Part shown: positions 34,622 to 44,997 of the stretch, piece after piece | Layout of the letters: each line of letters begins with the position of its first letter | How positions within the stretch are numbered: position 1 is the stretch's first letter | Assembly: GCF_022605725.1 (NCBI RefSeq) | Contig: NC_065549.1 | Coordinates: forward strand, 32,813,690 to 32,877,689 | Direction of reading: 5' to 3' | DNA: 64,000 nt | DNA from: Anthonomus grandis grandis | Lineage: Eukaryota; Arthropoda; Insecta; Coleoptera; Curculionidae | The notes under the pieces: model-generated | The model's input: only the letters and a program-made list of their open reading frames with translations | The model's database searches: none | What the model was told of the DNA's origin: nothing | Program-made: the position numbers and the translations under genes

Positions 34622-35106
34622 TTTACGAAAATTGTAATTGAATATGTGAGAAGCTATCTGTATGTTTAACCAAAGGTAATTGCGAATTGAGCTGGCTGAA
34701 TTAATTGAAGTCAATGAAAAGGTTAAGAGGCACCTTGGGTCTTGTCATTAATTTAATCATTTATATTAATGGTGTAATTGGCTAATATATGTTATATTTT
34801 TTAAGTGCTTTTGCATTTGTCTACTTTATACATATAAAAATATCATGTTTCTACCTGATCATAGAAATTAAAAATTAAGCTCTTTGCCTTGAAATGTTAA
34901 TGAAATGAATAATAGTGCACAGTTTTTTTACCTATCCACATTTCTATTCTGTTTTCTAATGAGATAAAAGTAAAATGGATTAAGAAAAGAAATAAATGAG
35001 AAATTTTATTAACTCCTTTGGTAGAGTTATGAATACATTATGAATATACACTCACTGGCTCTGAGAACGAAGCACTTAACATTGTATAAACAATTTATTG
35101 CTGTAT
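34622..35106. other. Spacer upstream of the Ginger-like element
   Basis: No gene recognised. It would contain the promoter of the small minus-strand ORF at 34394-34621 if that is real. Confidence 0.4.
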
Positions 35107-35769
35107 ATGTTATGCTCAATAGTCGAATTCGGGCATTGCCTGAAAAATATACGCAATTTTATATGACTATTGAGTATTTTAAAATAAACAAAACTAGTTT
35201 TGCGCAATATGAAATGAACAGAACTAGTTCTGTATATTTCTGTGTTATCAGCACTAGTTTTGCTAATTTTGCAGCCTCCCAAAACCAGCTAAAAAGTAGG
35301 GTTATGTTTGTGTTGTTGTTTTGAATTTATTTCGTTTGTGCTCGTGAAATTATAAATATCATAATTATTTTAAGTACGATATTTAACCATTTACCTCTAT
35401 AAAAATGCAAGCTGAATTCGAGTCACATTAGTTCGGTTATTGGAGGCTTCAGGTACTCAAAAACATATTCTTATGGGGAAAGATCATTACCTCACTATAC
35501 TTAATGATGTAAAGGAGGCAAGTTTGTGCAAAGCCCAATCCAAACCCCTATCTGCTAAACAGTACAGAAGAATAAAGCGTTTTGATATAATAAGTATAAG
35601 TGGCATGGAAAAGTTAATTAAAAAACGCAAAGAAGATTCTGATGCTATACTATATTTTGTTTCCACGGATGAAGTGTTTCCTATCGTTCACCAGGCACAT
35701 ATTTCTACGGGTCATAAACGGCATAAAGGTATGTCTCGGAACAACACTAATTATTTACTAAATCTAATG

Positions 35770-36120
35770 TTAATATTGTACAATGCAAGTACCGCCCCAT
35801 TGGCTAGAGAAGCCGTTAAAAACAGCTAGATATTACAAGATCCTATTGGCTGGTTTAGTTTACAAATTGGTTTGGGTTAGTTCAGGTTGGTTTGATTACC
35901 TTAAGTTGGTTTGATCTGGTTTATTTTGATTTAGCGTGTCGAATAATCAAAAAAAACTAACTTAAGCTAATCAAAACCAACCTGGACTAACACAAACTAA
36001 TTTGTAAACTAAATAACCCAATAGAATCCTGAAATATGTAGCTGTTTTTAACGGCTTGTCTAGCCAATGGGACGGCACGCTATGATGCGTCCGGGCGGTA
36101 CTTGAGTTGTACAATATTAA
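35770..36120. mobile_element. Foldback MITE in the integrase intron
   Basis: Starts TTAATATTGTACAA and ends TTGTACAATATTAA. The two arms (about 165 bp each) are inverted copies sharing 'CAAGTACCGCCC', 'CCCATTGGCTAGA', 'AGCCGTTAAAAACAGCTA' and 'TTTAGTTTACAAATT'. The right arm has about 21 bases missing from the left one. TTAA stands at both extremes, which could be a target duplication. Confidence 0.8.
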
Positions 36121-36133
36121 AATAATTTAGTAA

Positions 36134-36315
36134 ATATGCCTCCCGCTACCGGTATCCAAACAAATGGTAGGAAATTATAGGATAACGACAAGAATTAACA
36201 ATAACTTATAAGGTTAGTTAAAATTATTGGCAACCAATAAACTAATATTTAGGTTATTGATTGCCTATAACGTCTTATTACCGGGATTTATTCGGACACC
36301 GGTACCGGCACGTTA
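36134..36315. mobile_element. Second small foldback element in the intron
   Basis: Inverted partners 'CTACCGGTATCCAAACAAATGG' (36143-36166, split here as CTACCGGTATCC and AAACAAATGG) and its complement near 36275-36305 ('CGGACACCGGTA') bracket an AT-rich middle; 'TTATAGG' is also shared. No coding capacity. Confidence 0.6.
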
Positions 36316-37121
36316 GATCTCAATCTAGAATTTTTTTATAACGCATGCACTTTGTTTCAGCATTGGAAGAAGAGTTAAAGAAAAAATACGCAAACATTAC
36401 TAGAGAAACTATTAACATATACCTAAAACTGTGTGAAATATGTCAACTGAAAAAAACGGCACCTAGAAAAGGAATCATTGTTAAGCCTATTTTAAGTAAA
36501 CTGATGAATTCTCGGTGCCAAGTTGATCTTATTGATATGCAGACCGACCCAGATGGAGACTACAAATTCATCTTGAACTATCAAGACCATTTGACTAAGT
36601 TTTATGTTCTATGCCCAATGAAGTAAACTTGCTGTAGAAACTGCCAGAAACCTAATAGAAATTTTTTGTTTATTTGGAGCTCTCTCAATACTCCATTCTG
36701 ATAATGGCCGTGAATTTTCCAATCAGGTCATTAATAATTTAAAATGTTAGTGGCCACATTTGAAAATCGTTCATCGGAAACCGCGCCACTCACAGAGTCA
36801 AGGTTCTGTGGAACGGTGTAAAACAGATGTGCGAGATGCTCTTATATGTTGTTATATGGATGTCCGATGAAAATACAAAACACTGCGCCGATGGACTGTG
36901 TTTCGTCCAGTCAAAAAAAATAGAAGCTACCACAGTGCAATTAAGCGATCCCCATACGAGGCTATGTTTGGTTTCGCTCAGAGAAATGGTTTAAAGGATA
37001 CTGACTTGCCTCAAGATTTAGTTGCTTCTTTGGAAACTGAAGACGATCTCGAAAACTGTTAAATGAAAGCAACGAACTTCAAAATACTATAGGATCTATA
37101 GATGAAACCGAAACAGTTGAA

Positions 37122-37439
37122 GATGACGTGCAAGTTTCTATGATTCATAGGGAAAATATGGTAAATAGTAAAGTGCAAGTTCTTATAGTCAACAAGGATA
37201 ATATGAATGATACCGAAGTGCAACTTTCTATTATCGATTTAAAAAATATGGCGGATAGTGAAGTGCAGGATTTTATTCAAGATAGAAAAAAAGGACAAGA
37301 AAAAACTTCTAAAGTTAATATAGCCATTGAAAACATGAGAAACGAAAACGAACTTTTGTTATGTACTGTGTGTCAAAAGCCTAACACCATCGTGGAAAAT
37401 TGCTCAAAGTGCAAAGGAAAATTTTGTAATGCTCAATAG
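37122..37439 (+). pseudogene. Ginger-like C-terminal tail with repeats and zinc motif
   Basis: This frame (103 codons) lies inside the Ginger-like element, after the integrase core. It starts with three and a half copies of a 15-16-residue unit (VQVSMIHRENMVNSK / VQVLIVNKDNMNDTE / VQLSIIDLKNMADSE / VQDFI), followed by a basic stretch and a C-x2-C-x10-C-x2-C-x4-C motif ('CTVCQKP...NCSKCKGKFC'). A frameshift separates it from the integrase core. A C-terminal zinc motif is common in this family; the repeats are not something I know from it. Confidence 0.6.
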
Positions 37440-37549
37440 TCGTATAAAATATTTTTTTCGGGTTTGGGAAATATTTCTTGCTCAAAACTAGAATTGCGTA
37501 TTTTTTTCGGGCGATACCCGAATTCGACTATTGAGCATAACATGTATTG

Positions 37550-38568
37550 CATGCTATATACAATTGGGTTGCAAAAAAATAATTGTCTCTTTCTTAACCA
37601 AATACAATGTCCTATCCCCTAATCAGTATGGATTCGAGTCATCTAAGGATACGCAGGATGCATTTATTTTCAGATTCTTGAACTCCAAGGAGTCTGCAGC
37701 CGTTGTGTTCTGTGATCTGTCCAAAGCCTTCGATTGTGTGGATCATGGAATACTGCGGTCAAAGCTTGATTTTTAGGGATTTAGAGGGATGGCTTTGAAA
37801 TGGTTGCAATCATCTGGTTGCACCCAGAAGGTATGATTGAAGGTATGATCCACATCTGGATTTTCTTCATGAATCGCACATCTTAAGTGTGGTATACCTC
37901 AAGGGTCAGTGCTAGGTCCTATTTTATTTCTATTATATGCTAATGACCTAAGCTCTCTACCACTACATGGGCTAGTGGTTCAGTTTGCTAATGACACTAC
38001 AATTCTGATGACCAAAAAGTAGTTAGATCTCCTATAGTAATGAACCTTATGAAAAAATTATAGAGTGGTGCATATGTAATCGTCTTTTGTTCAATGTTGA
38101 TAAGACTTTCATTCCAGGTCTTAAGTGTGATGTGGAAAGTCTTTGGTTTAATGTTAAATTTTAATTTGGTTTAATCCTCACTTACGAGAAACTCTCTTAT
38201 ATTTATAAGTGGTAAAATATTTAATCATGTTCTTCTCTTGATTAGGACTATTATAGACCTTAAAAAGTTTAGGATAGATTAAAAAAAAATAATCTTAGCA
38301 AAAGCTTAGAGTATTTTAACGACTCATTTTAATATCTAAAGATTATTATGTATCTGTTAATCAGTTTTAAATAATTCTTGTTTTATGTTAGCTCTTGACT
38401 TTTTTTTGGTTTTTATTCTTTTAAGTTTTTTGTTTGATGATTATTTTATAGGTCTTAATCCTAAAAAACTACTATTGTAAATTATAAAATAGGATGCTTT
38501 TAGTACAAGTTTGTAAACTTAGTAAATAAAATATATTTTGACTTTGACTTTGAACATTTGGTAATCGT
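37550..38568 (+). pseudogene. LINE RT remnant with (TTTGAC)n tail
   Basis: 'VSFLTKYNVLSPNQYGFESS', 'AAVVFCDLSKAFDCVDHGIL' (motif A), 'CGIPQGSVLGPILFLLYANDL' (motif B) and 'VVQFANDTTILM' (FADD worn to FAND) lie between 37580 and 38020 with stops between them. Non-coding sequence follows to AAATAAAATATATTTTGACTTTGACTTTGAAC at about 38530-38560, a normal LINE 3' tail. 5'-truncated at the Ginger-like element. Confidence 0.8.
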
Positions 38569-38569
38569 T

Positions 38570-39285
38570 AGATTTAAAATAATTGAAATACACACAGTCG
38601 CCCTTCTCTCACAAATGCGTTGTCATGCTGGTGCTCTACTAGAAGCTAAAATTGAATAACCCCAAGCTTCAATTAGCGAATCTCATTTAATACATTTTAT
38701 TAAATCAATAATGTAACGTCTCAAAAGAACTTACGAAAGATAGCTATAGTCTTCTTAAGAATAAAGTTGATTATAAATATGTTTAGCAGAATAATTAAAA
38801 CATTATGATGGATGGAGACGTTCATATTGTTATACAGAATGAAGAAGACTTAAATGAGTAACTTGGTTAGTTTCTTTTTTTTATTTTGACTTAATTATTG
38901 ACCATTAAAATTAACTTAATTTATTATGAACGAATAAAATGAATAACACATAGAAAACTTTACTAATAGAGCATATTAACTTTGGATCCTTATTTCCTAA
39001 AATTAACTGGAACAAACTAATTTTGATACTCTAGCTATAACTGTGTCGTGGATTACTTAATAAATTATGTAATTTTAAATATTAATGATTTCCTAAAAAT
39101 ATAGTTTCTGCCACGCTAGACATTGTGGAAAATATTAACGTGGAAAGGCATTTTGTTGATGCGACCACTTCCAAAAGCCCTGATACAGATAACTTAAATT
39201 TTTATCATTAAAATAAAAAAAAGTGCTGCAAATGACTTGTCAAAAATCCTAAAAGGAATTTTGACCTTTTAAACGCAGTTATGTT
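38570..39285. other. AT-rich spacer, no gene recognised
   Basis: I see no motif or long frame in this stretch. Confidence 0.4.
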
Positions 39286-39289
39286 AAAA

Positions 39290-39690
39290 CACATAATAAA
39301 TTATTATCTATAGAGTCAGGATTCCGCCGAGATCATAGCTGTTTTAATTTCCTCCTTAAAATCGATATTCTGAAAGTCGATACAGACTATATTCTGAAAC
39401 CTGCTGATCGTGGTAAGATTACTGTGCTCGTCTTGTTGTATTACTCCAAAGTACTGTCAAATACTTAATCATGAATTATTTTTAGCAATTCTGCAATACT
39501 TGTGGTTCAGCGCTGATGCTTTTCGTTTGATGAGAAGTTATCTAGCAGGATGGCTACAGTCTGTAAATCTCAATGAGTAAGAATCTAGAAAAAAGCATAA
39601 TCTTAACCGGGTTCCACAAGGATGGATCTTTGAACCTATTCTTTTCACCCTAGCTTAACACACAATTATGTGAAAAAAATAAACTGTTTT
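39290..39690 (+). pseudogene. LINE RT remnant
   Basis: 'LLSIESGFRRDHSCFNFLLKIDI', 'ADRGKITVLVLL' and 'SADAFRLMRSYLAGWLQSVNLNE' followed by 'NRVPQGWIFEPILFTLA' (worn motif B, normally GVPQGSILGPLLF) line up with a Jockey-type RT. There are frame changes and stops; no tail found. Confidence 0.65.
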
Positions 39691-39769
39691 GCTACAACAC
39701 TACGAAAACACATAAATTGGTAGTTTGGTAAAGAGATCTAAAATTATTAAAAAATAAAACGTAGTGTTA

Positions 39770-39945
39770 CCGTAGTAATCAAGTTACAAATATCTTCTTG
39801 ACGAATAAGGTCCCATTCCCCTAAAAGAGCGTTTTGTAATTTATTTAAAGTTAAAGAAGCAGGAATGCAACTTCGTAGTCTTCGCTTAAGCATGTCCCAA
39901 ACATTTTCGATTGTGTTTGAATCTGGACTTAATTAACAAAACAGT
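39770..39945 (-). pseudogene. Tc1-like transposase C-terminal fragment
   Basis: The minus strand reads 'LSPDSNTIENVWDMLKRRLRSCIPASLTLNKLQNALLGEWDLIRQEDICNLI', split by no stop. This is the third catalytic region of Tc1 transposases (S-P-D-x-N-P-I-E-N-x-W), here with P changed to T. The first two catalytic regions are absent. Confidence 0.75.
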
Positions 39946-40614
39946 ATTTCTAAGTTATTCTCGTAGTGTGAGTTATCATGTATCAGAATAAAATTATTTT
40001 CAATAAAATCAACAGAATCTTACAAAATTTCATAAATTTACCTAACCATAATTCCAACCTACACAATAAGTGAATAGTTCAAGAAGAAATAATGTTTTTT
40101 ATTAATGTATACCGTTAGTATACCCCAGAGGTTGAGGCTTATGGGATTTTATCGCTTACTTCTTCCTTGGCTTGTTGAAGTTTTCTTACAGGAAGAGTAC
40201 AGAGAGTTAATATTATTAATTTTATATCATCTTAGTTTGAGGTTCCTTTAGGGGTTCCGCAGGGATCACATTGTACTCCCCTTCTGTTCAATTTATTTGT
40301 CAATGATTTGATCAGTTTTATGAAATATTCTACTTGCAGTATATTTGTAGATGATCCTAAACTTTATAGGAATATTGAGCGGTGGGATGACTCAATAAAG
40401 CTTTAAAGTGATTTGGATGCTATACTGCTATACTGGTCAGTATCTAATAATCTTTCGCTAAATGTAAGAAAATGTTTTTGTATAAGTTTCTTTAAAGGAA
40501 CAAAGAAATATAATACTGGATATAAAATCAATAAAGATACATTACAGTCTGTTGCTATAACCAAAGATTTTGAAGTCTGGTTTGATGAGAAATTGTTGTC
40601 ATTTTTTGAGCCTA

Positions 40615-41421
40615 TCCTAAAGCTATATATATAAAAGAGTTTGTCCTGACTGACTGACTCATCATCGCAGAGCCCAAACTACAATAGCTAGAAACGTGAA
40701 ATTTTGCCAACGGGTTCCTTTTATAATGTAGGCACCGGATAAGAACGGATTTTTCGAAATTCCACCGATAAGGGGTAAAAAATGGGAAAATTGTTACCCG
40801 TGACCTCGAGAACTAAGGGGGCGTGGCTTCGGAGTTTGAACGGAGACTGCCCGCACCAACGAGTCGCAGGCATCAACTTAAGATAAAAAAATTAACTGCA
40901 ACAATGTTTTTTTTATAATGTAGGATGCGAACGAACTTTTTGAAATTCTACCGATAAGGGGTGTTAGCGATATGATAAATATCGCATAGCGGCATAAAAC
41001 TGATTAATAAATACGATTGAAAAAGTGCCTCTGTATTATTTATATTTTGGTAGACATAACACCAAGGCGGGTCCATGCGAGACTGATACCCGAGAGGTGA
41101 CTCGACTCAGTCTTACCGCTCGCTCTGCATCTAACGAATCATTTTTAAGATTATTTGTGTCTTGGTTTTATAATAATTATATTATATTAATCGCGCCCCT
41201 TGACCTTAAGAAAAACGGCGTGGCAATTGTGGGTTGCTTGTACTATCAATGAGGCGAGGCTTCGGATTTTATTTTTGTGTATTGTGGGTTGCATGTACAA
41301 TCATTGAGCCGTAGCTTCGGATTTTATTTTTGTGTAATGTGGGTTGCATTTACTATTATTGGAGGCCTTTTTCGACTTTTCTTTTATTTTCACGCGAGCA
41401 ACGCCACGGGCATTCAGCTAG
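40615..41421 (+). mobile_element. Non-autonomous Helitron
   Basis: Starts A|TCCTAAAGCTATATATATAAAAG, continues with TGACTGACTGACTCATCATCGCAGAGCCC, and ends GGGCATTCAGCTAG|T, the CTAG-T end of Helitrons with insertion between A and T. No Rep/helicase gene is present. Two similar blocks ('TTATAATGTAGG...CGATAAGGGGT') occur at 40721-40778 and 40915-40965, and three 55-bp tandem units at 41227-41391. Confidence 0.8.
41227..41391. repeat. Three 55-bp tandem repeats in the Helitron
   Basis: Units start at 41227, 41282 and 41337 with (T)TGTGGGTTGC and contain 'TTCGGATTTTATTTTTGTGTA'-like sequence; the third diverges after about 30 bases. Confidence 0.8.
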
Positions 41422-42499
41422 TATTAGCATAAAGAGTACAAAAGTTTAAGGATTTGTGATTTGTAATTCTGAGGGAATATCTTGGGAGGCTTTTAAGTAA
41501 CTGTACACTTTGCTAGTGAGAATCAATCTGAAATATTAGTAATATTAGTAGCCACGGTATCGAATTCCATAAATCTGATATGATATATTAAAACTGAATA
41601 CCTTAAAGGCACGACTTGTGCGATATGATTTATGTTTTGCTTTTAAATTGTACAATGGTTTGATAGATTGTCCAAAACTCTCATCCAAGGTTGGTTTTAA
41701 TGTACCCGTCGTAATCTTCGCAATTACTCTCTTTTCCACATTCCATTTCAATAGACCAACGATGTACAACATGCCCTATTGATAAATCTCTGCGAGTTTT
41801 AAATAGTATTAATATCGATATTTTTGGGTGCATTCTGTGTGGTTTTAGAAATCAATTGAATGGGTTAGACTTAGGTAATATATAACTGTTTTTCTTGTTT
41901 TTATATTAAAGTTCTAGGATCAAAAAATGTTATTGTTTTATTATTTAGGCATTTAATTGATTTGCTATCGCTATCAATTTGTAAAATTTCTTTTATAGTT
42001 TTTAATAATCGTATACTTTGTAAAAATAACTTGAAAAAAAAAAGAATAGTAAAACATACACTAGTGATTTTTTTAAAAGCAAATGACCCTCTTAATCCGT
42101 ACAATTTTTTTAAATTTAATTGTAAAGTTTTAAACAACTACTAATTTTGTGAAATAAAAAACCTCATACGTTCCCTTGGCACCGTCAATTGAAATCAATA
42201 CTATTAATTATTATAGCATAAAATAGCATTGATTAAAGACATTTATTAAAACTTAGGTATATGTAAAGGTATGATTTTTAGGGAATTAAAAAAAAACATT
42301 AAAAAAATTATATTTCTTTAACCGTGACTTTAGCACCCAGAATCAGAATGGAAAGTTTGCAAATAACCCTAAAAATATCCCAAAAAAAATTGACGGTCTA
42401 CCTATCGAACATCCTTTATAATGATTTGGAACCTATCTCTTAATTATCTAAAGAATTAAGTTATATGTCCTGTAGGAAGTAGAAAGTTGTACTGCCAGT

Positions 42500-42800
42500 G
42501 ACTGGTGAAATTACATATATGAGTTGGACTTGGCAGATACTGCTGAAGACATTTCTCTGGGCAACGAACTGGGGTCGTTGTTGTTTATACTCTATTTTGC
42601 TAATATTGGTCAGTTCAGTCAGTTATAATAGGCAAAAGCAATTATAATCAATCAACGCAGATGATATGAATTCTGTAGTTGCAAATATTTTTTTGGAGAA
42701 GCAGAAGATTATTTATTAAGCATTGAGTATTGTAAGATAACAACCCAGTTTTAAATTTTACTAAGGTAATTGCAATGCTTTTTATTACCCGTGATAATTA
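42500..42800 (+). pseudogene. Worn LINE RT fragment
   Basis: 'ISLGNELGSLLFILYFANI' (compare GVPQGSILGPLLFILYVND) is followed about 60 bp later by 'INADDMNSVVANIF' (ADD box) in another frame. Only these two motifs are recognisable. Confidence 0.5.
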
Positions 42801-42829
42801 TGAAAACAAAAAGAAACCCCTTAGTCTCG

Positions 42830-44245
42830 GGCAGACCTGAAATGGTCAAAGGGTGCGGAGAATCTCCCGGCCAACCTTGAAGATGGAATGTCAGAAGCAA
42901 GTTTGAAGGACGAAATGTTCATAATGCTATAAAAGAAATAAAATGTGTGAAGTGCGATGGCCAGGAATAAGATAAGTGACCACACGGTATTTATATTACA
43001 GTGGCAAAGATGATAGGAATCATAGGAACGGCGTGGGCATTATAATCAGCAATAGGTTGAGACCCTATGTTATCAATTGCATTCCGCACTCTGATAGAGT
43101 TACCATAATTAAATTAAAAAGATATTTCAACATAAATATAATACAGGTATAATATGCTCCTACTAGTGACGTGAATAATGATAAGATTGAGGATTTCTAC
43201 AGTCAGGTAGATGGCTTCCACCGATATACTAAACATCACAAGATTACTATGACATTTGCGGACTTCTGTGCTTAGATTATAAGGGGATCTAATGAAAACA
43301 TTGTTGGATCTTTCGGTTTTGAACATAGAAACGAAAGAGGATATAAAGTGGTATAAATTTGCACGGAAAAGAAGCTGATGATAACAAACACATTTTTTAA
43401 ACTACCGCGCCGGCGCCTGTACACGTGAAAATCTCCTGCAAATACCCCTGAGAACGTAATAAGAAATCAAGTCGATTTCATACTAATCAGCCTGAGATTC
43501 AGAAACAGCATTTTCTCGGCAAAAACATATCCTGTATCCAATATCTACTTAGATCACAACTTGCTGATATGTTGCTTTCAAGTTAAACTACAAAAACTAC
43601 CACTCAAAGAATAGATTGTTAGATAGAACCTAGAAAGGCTCAACGAAACAGATGTGAGAACTTATCTTCAGGACACTCTTAGCACAACATCGAGATGACA
43701 GAGAAAAAGTAGAAGATGGTTAGACCTCCTTCAAGAATACACTTCTTAAGATTACCGAACCCTTAAAAAACACCAAAAAATCCTGCATGACACAGCATAT
43801 CCTGGACTTAATAGAGCAACGTAGAGTGGCTAAATAATTGTATCGAAATTTTTAAAGAATAATTAGAAACGAAATGAGATAAGACGCTCAAGAGAAGTGG
43901 ATGAGCGATAAATGCTAAGAAATATAAGACCTTAGTAAACGACATTTTTAATTTTCACAAAAAGATAAAAGAAGCAACTGATAGATATAGGAAAAAAATG
44001 GCGTGAACATAAAAGATAAAAGGTATTCTGGTGAATGAAATTGAAGAAAAAATAAGGGTGTGGCAGAGCTATATTGTCCAGCTATTTAGTGATGATGCAT
44101 GTCCCGAAAAAGGAGTATGTTTTAATGCAGAAGGGCCAGATGTAACTATTTTAGAAGCTCAGATCCAAGATAGCCAAAAGGTGGCGAAGCGCTGGGCCCA
44201 GACAACATACCAGTGGAAATTAAAAGAAATACTTTAATTTTTTTT
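42830..44245 (+). pseudogene. LINE endonuclease remnant (craniofacial-protein-2-like type)
   Basis: Pieces in order: 'RWNVRSKFEGRNVHNAIKEIKCVKCD', 'NHRNGVGIIISNRLRPYVINCIPHSDRV', 'NINIIQVYAPTSDVNNDKIEDFYSQVDG', 'NIVGSFGFEHRNERG', 'LYTWKSPANTPENVIRNQVDFILI' and 'LDHNLLICCF' (SDHN changed to LDHN). They match the LINE endonucleases that insect annotation pipelines often label craniofacial development protein 2-like. 44031-44237 ('VWQSYIVQLFSDD...KVAKRWAQTTYQWKL') is the linker before RT. The RT itself is missing. Confidence 0.8.
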
Positions 44246-44261
44246 ATTGCGGTGGATGTAT

Positions 44262-44377
44262 TTTCACATTTCTAAAGATCCTAGAAGACATTCTGGACAT
44301 TATAATGAAAAGTTACTTTAAATATAAATGCATTATTGGCAGTGATTTTAACATAAATTTATTTGAACAGAATAATA
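44262..44377 (+). pseudogene. LINE endonuclease, left part of an interrupted copy
   Basis: Reads 'ILDIIMKSYFKYKCIIGSDFNINLFEQNN', with the GDFN-type motif as SDFN. The frame is interrupted at 44377 by the DUF7869-like transposon and continues at 48514. Removing the transposon and one AATA copy gives 'LFEQNNTVKKFFDL' without frame change. Confidence 0.85.
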
Positions 44378-44645
44378 CTGCCGTCCTTGGTAAAAACACC
44401 TTATCTCCAAAAAAGTTACTTTCGAGAATATGACGTTTGAAATGTTAGGCTTTTAATTCGAGTTATTTTGTAGTTTTAAAAGCTTTATAGCAATTACGTT
44501 GTCCGTAAATATAAGTATTTTTAGTTATTCTATTCAAAATGACCAAAATTTTGTGTATGGGATATACATTTTTAAAATTATTCCAAAAAACATGATAGAT
44601 ACGTGAATTTATTCTTGTGTAAAATGTTTTTATACTAGGCAAAAA

Positions 44646-44667
44646 AACCGTATGTTGACATACGGTT
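44646..44667. repeat. Hairpin AACCGTATG/CATACGGTT
   Basis: A perfect 9-bp stem with a 4-base loop, about 270 bp inside the left end of the DUF7869-like transposon. The same ACCGTAT core recurs at 44705-44716 and around the right-end hairpin. Confidence 0.75.
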
Positions 44668-44997
44668 CGAGTCAGCATATTAAAAATGTAGTTTACTAGC
44701 TATAAAGACCGTATAGCGTAAATTTAGTATCTATTATTTTAAAAGACAAAAAAAAATAATAATCTGGGATCTATTACAAAATATAATAAACTAAAAGACA
44801 GTTTATGTAACTTTAAAGTTTTAATGTTTAAATGTAGAAACAAAGTAGAAGTTAAAGAAATGACTTAGGTTGGTTATATGAAATTATGTAGAAAAAAAAT
44901 ATGTGTTTCCACTAAATAATTAATTTTATTCATCTTCAATATTGTTAATTAGATCAGCAGCATTGCTTTCAACCAGATTATTCCAAAAATGCAAATT

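Larger units (their letters stand above)
35440..37062 (+). pseudogene. Ginger/KRBA2-like integrase, broken
   Basis: Exon 1 (about 35440-35728) carries 'QYRRIKRFDII', 'VFPIVHQAHISTGHKRH'. Exon 2 (from 36361) continues 'EEELKKKYANITRETINIYLKLCEICQLKK'. Joined at AAAG|GTATGT (35728) and TTTGTTTCAG|CATTGG (36361), the phase is kept, giving an HHCC zinc-binding domain typical of integrases. The DDE core follows: 'QVDLIDMQTDPDGDYKFILNYQDH' (first Asp), 'LSILHSDNGREFSNQVI' (second Asp), 'SQSQGSVERCKTDVRDAL' (Glu), then 'SYHSAIKRSPYEAMFGF'. A frameshift at about 36625 and stops at about 36748, 36868 and 37060 inactivate it. The similarity is to the proteins annotated as KRAB-A domain-containing protein 2-like in insects. 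Confidence 0.85.
35107..37543 (+). mobile_element. Ginger-like integrase DNA transposon
   Basis: Inverted ends (A)TGTTATGCTCAATAGTCG with AATTCGGG following (from 35107, and complement to 37543) flank an integrase gene. A GTAT copy stands on each side (35103-35106 and 37544-37547), consistent with the 4-bp duplication and TGTNR ends known for Ginger elements. Each end is also internally inverted: CTCAATAGTC recurs in reverse at 35164-35177 and 37430-37443. The gene contains an intron in which two foldback elements lie. Confidence 0.8.
40236..41870 (+). pseudogene. LINE RT remnant, interrupted by a Helitron
   Basis: 'EVPLGVPQGSHCTPLLFNLFVNDLI' (motif B), 'CSIFVDDPKLYRNIE' (FVDD catalytic box) and 'YWSVSNNLSLNVRKC' precede the Helitron (40615-41421). 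After it come 'RLVRYDLCFAFKLYNGLIDCPKLSSKVGFNVPV' (about 41605-41705) and a worn C-terminus to about 41850. The order matches one Jockey-type RT with the Helitron inserted in the thumb region. Stops and frame changes throughout. Confidence 0.78.
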
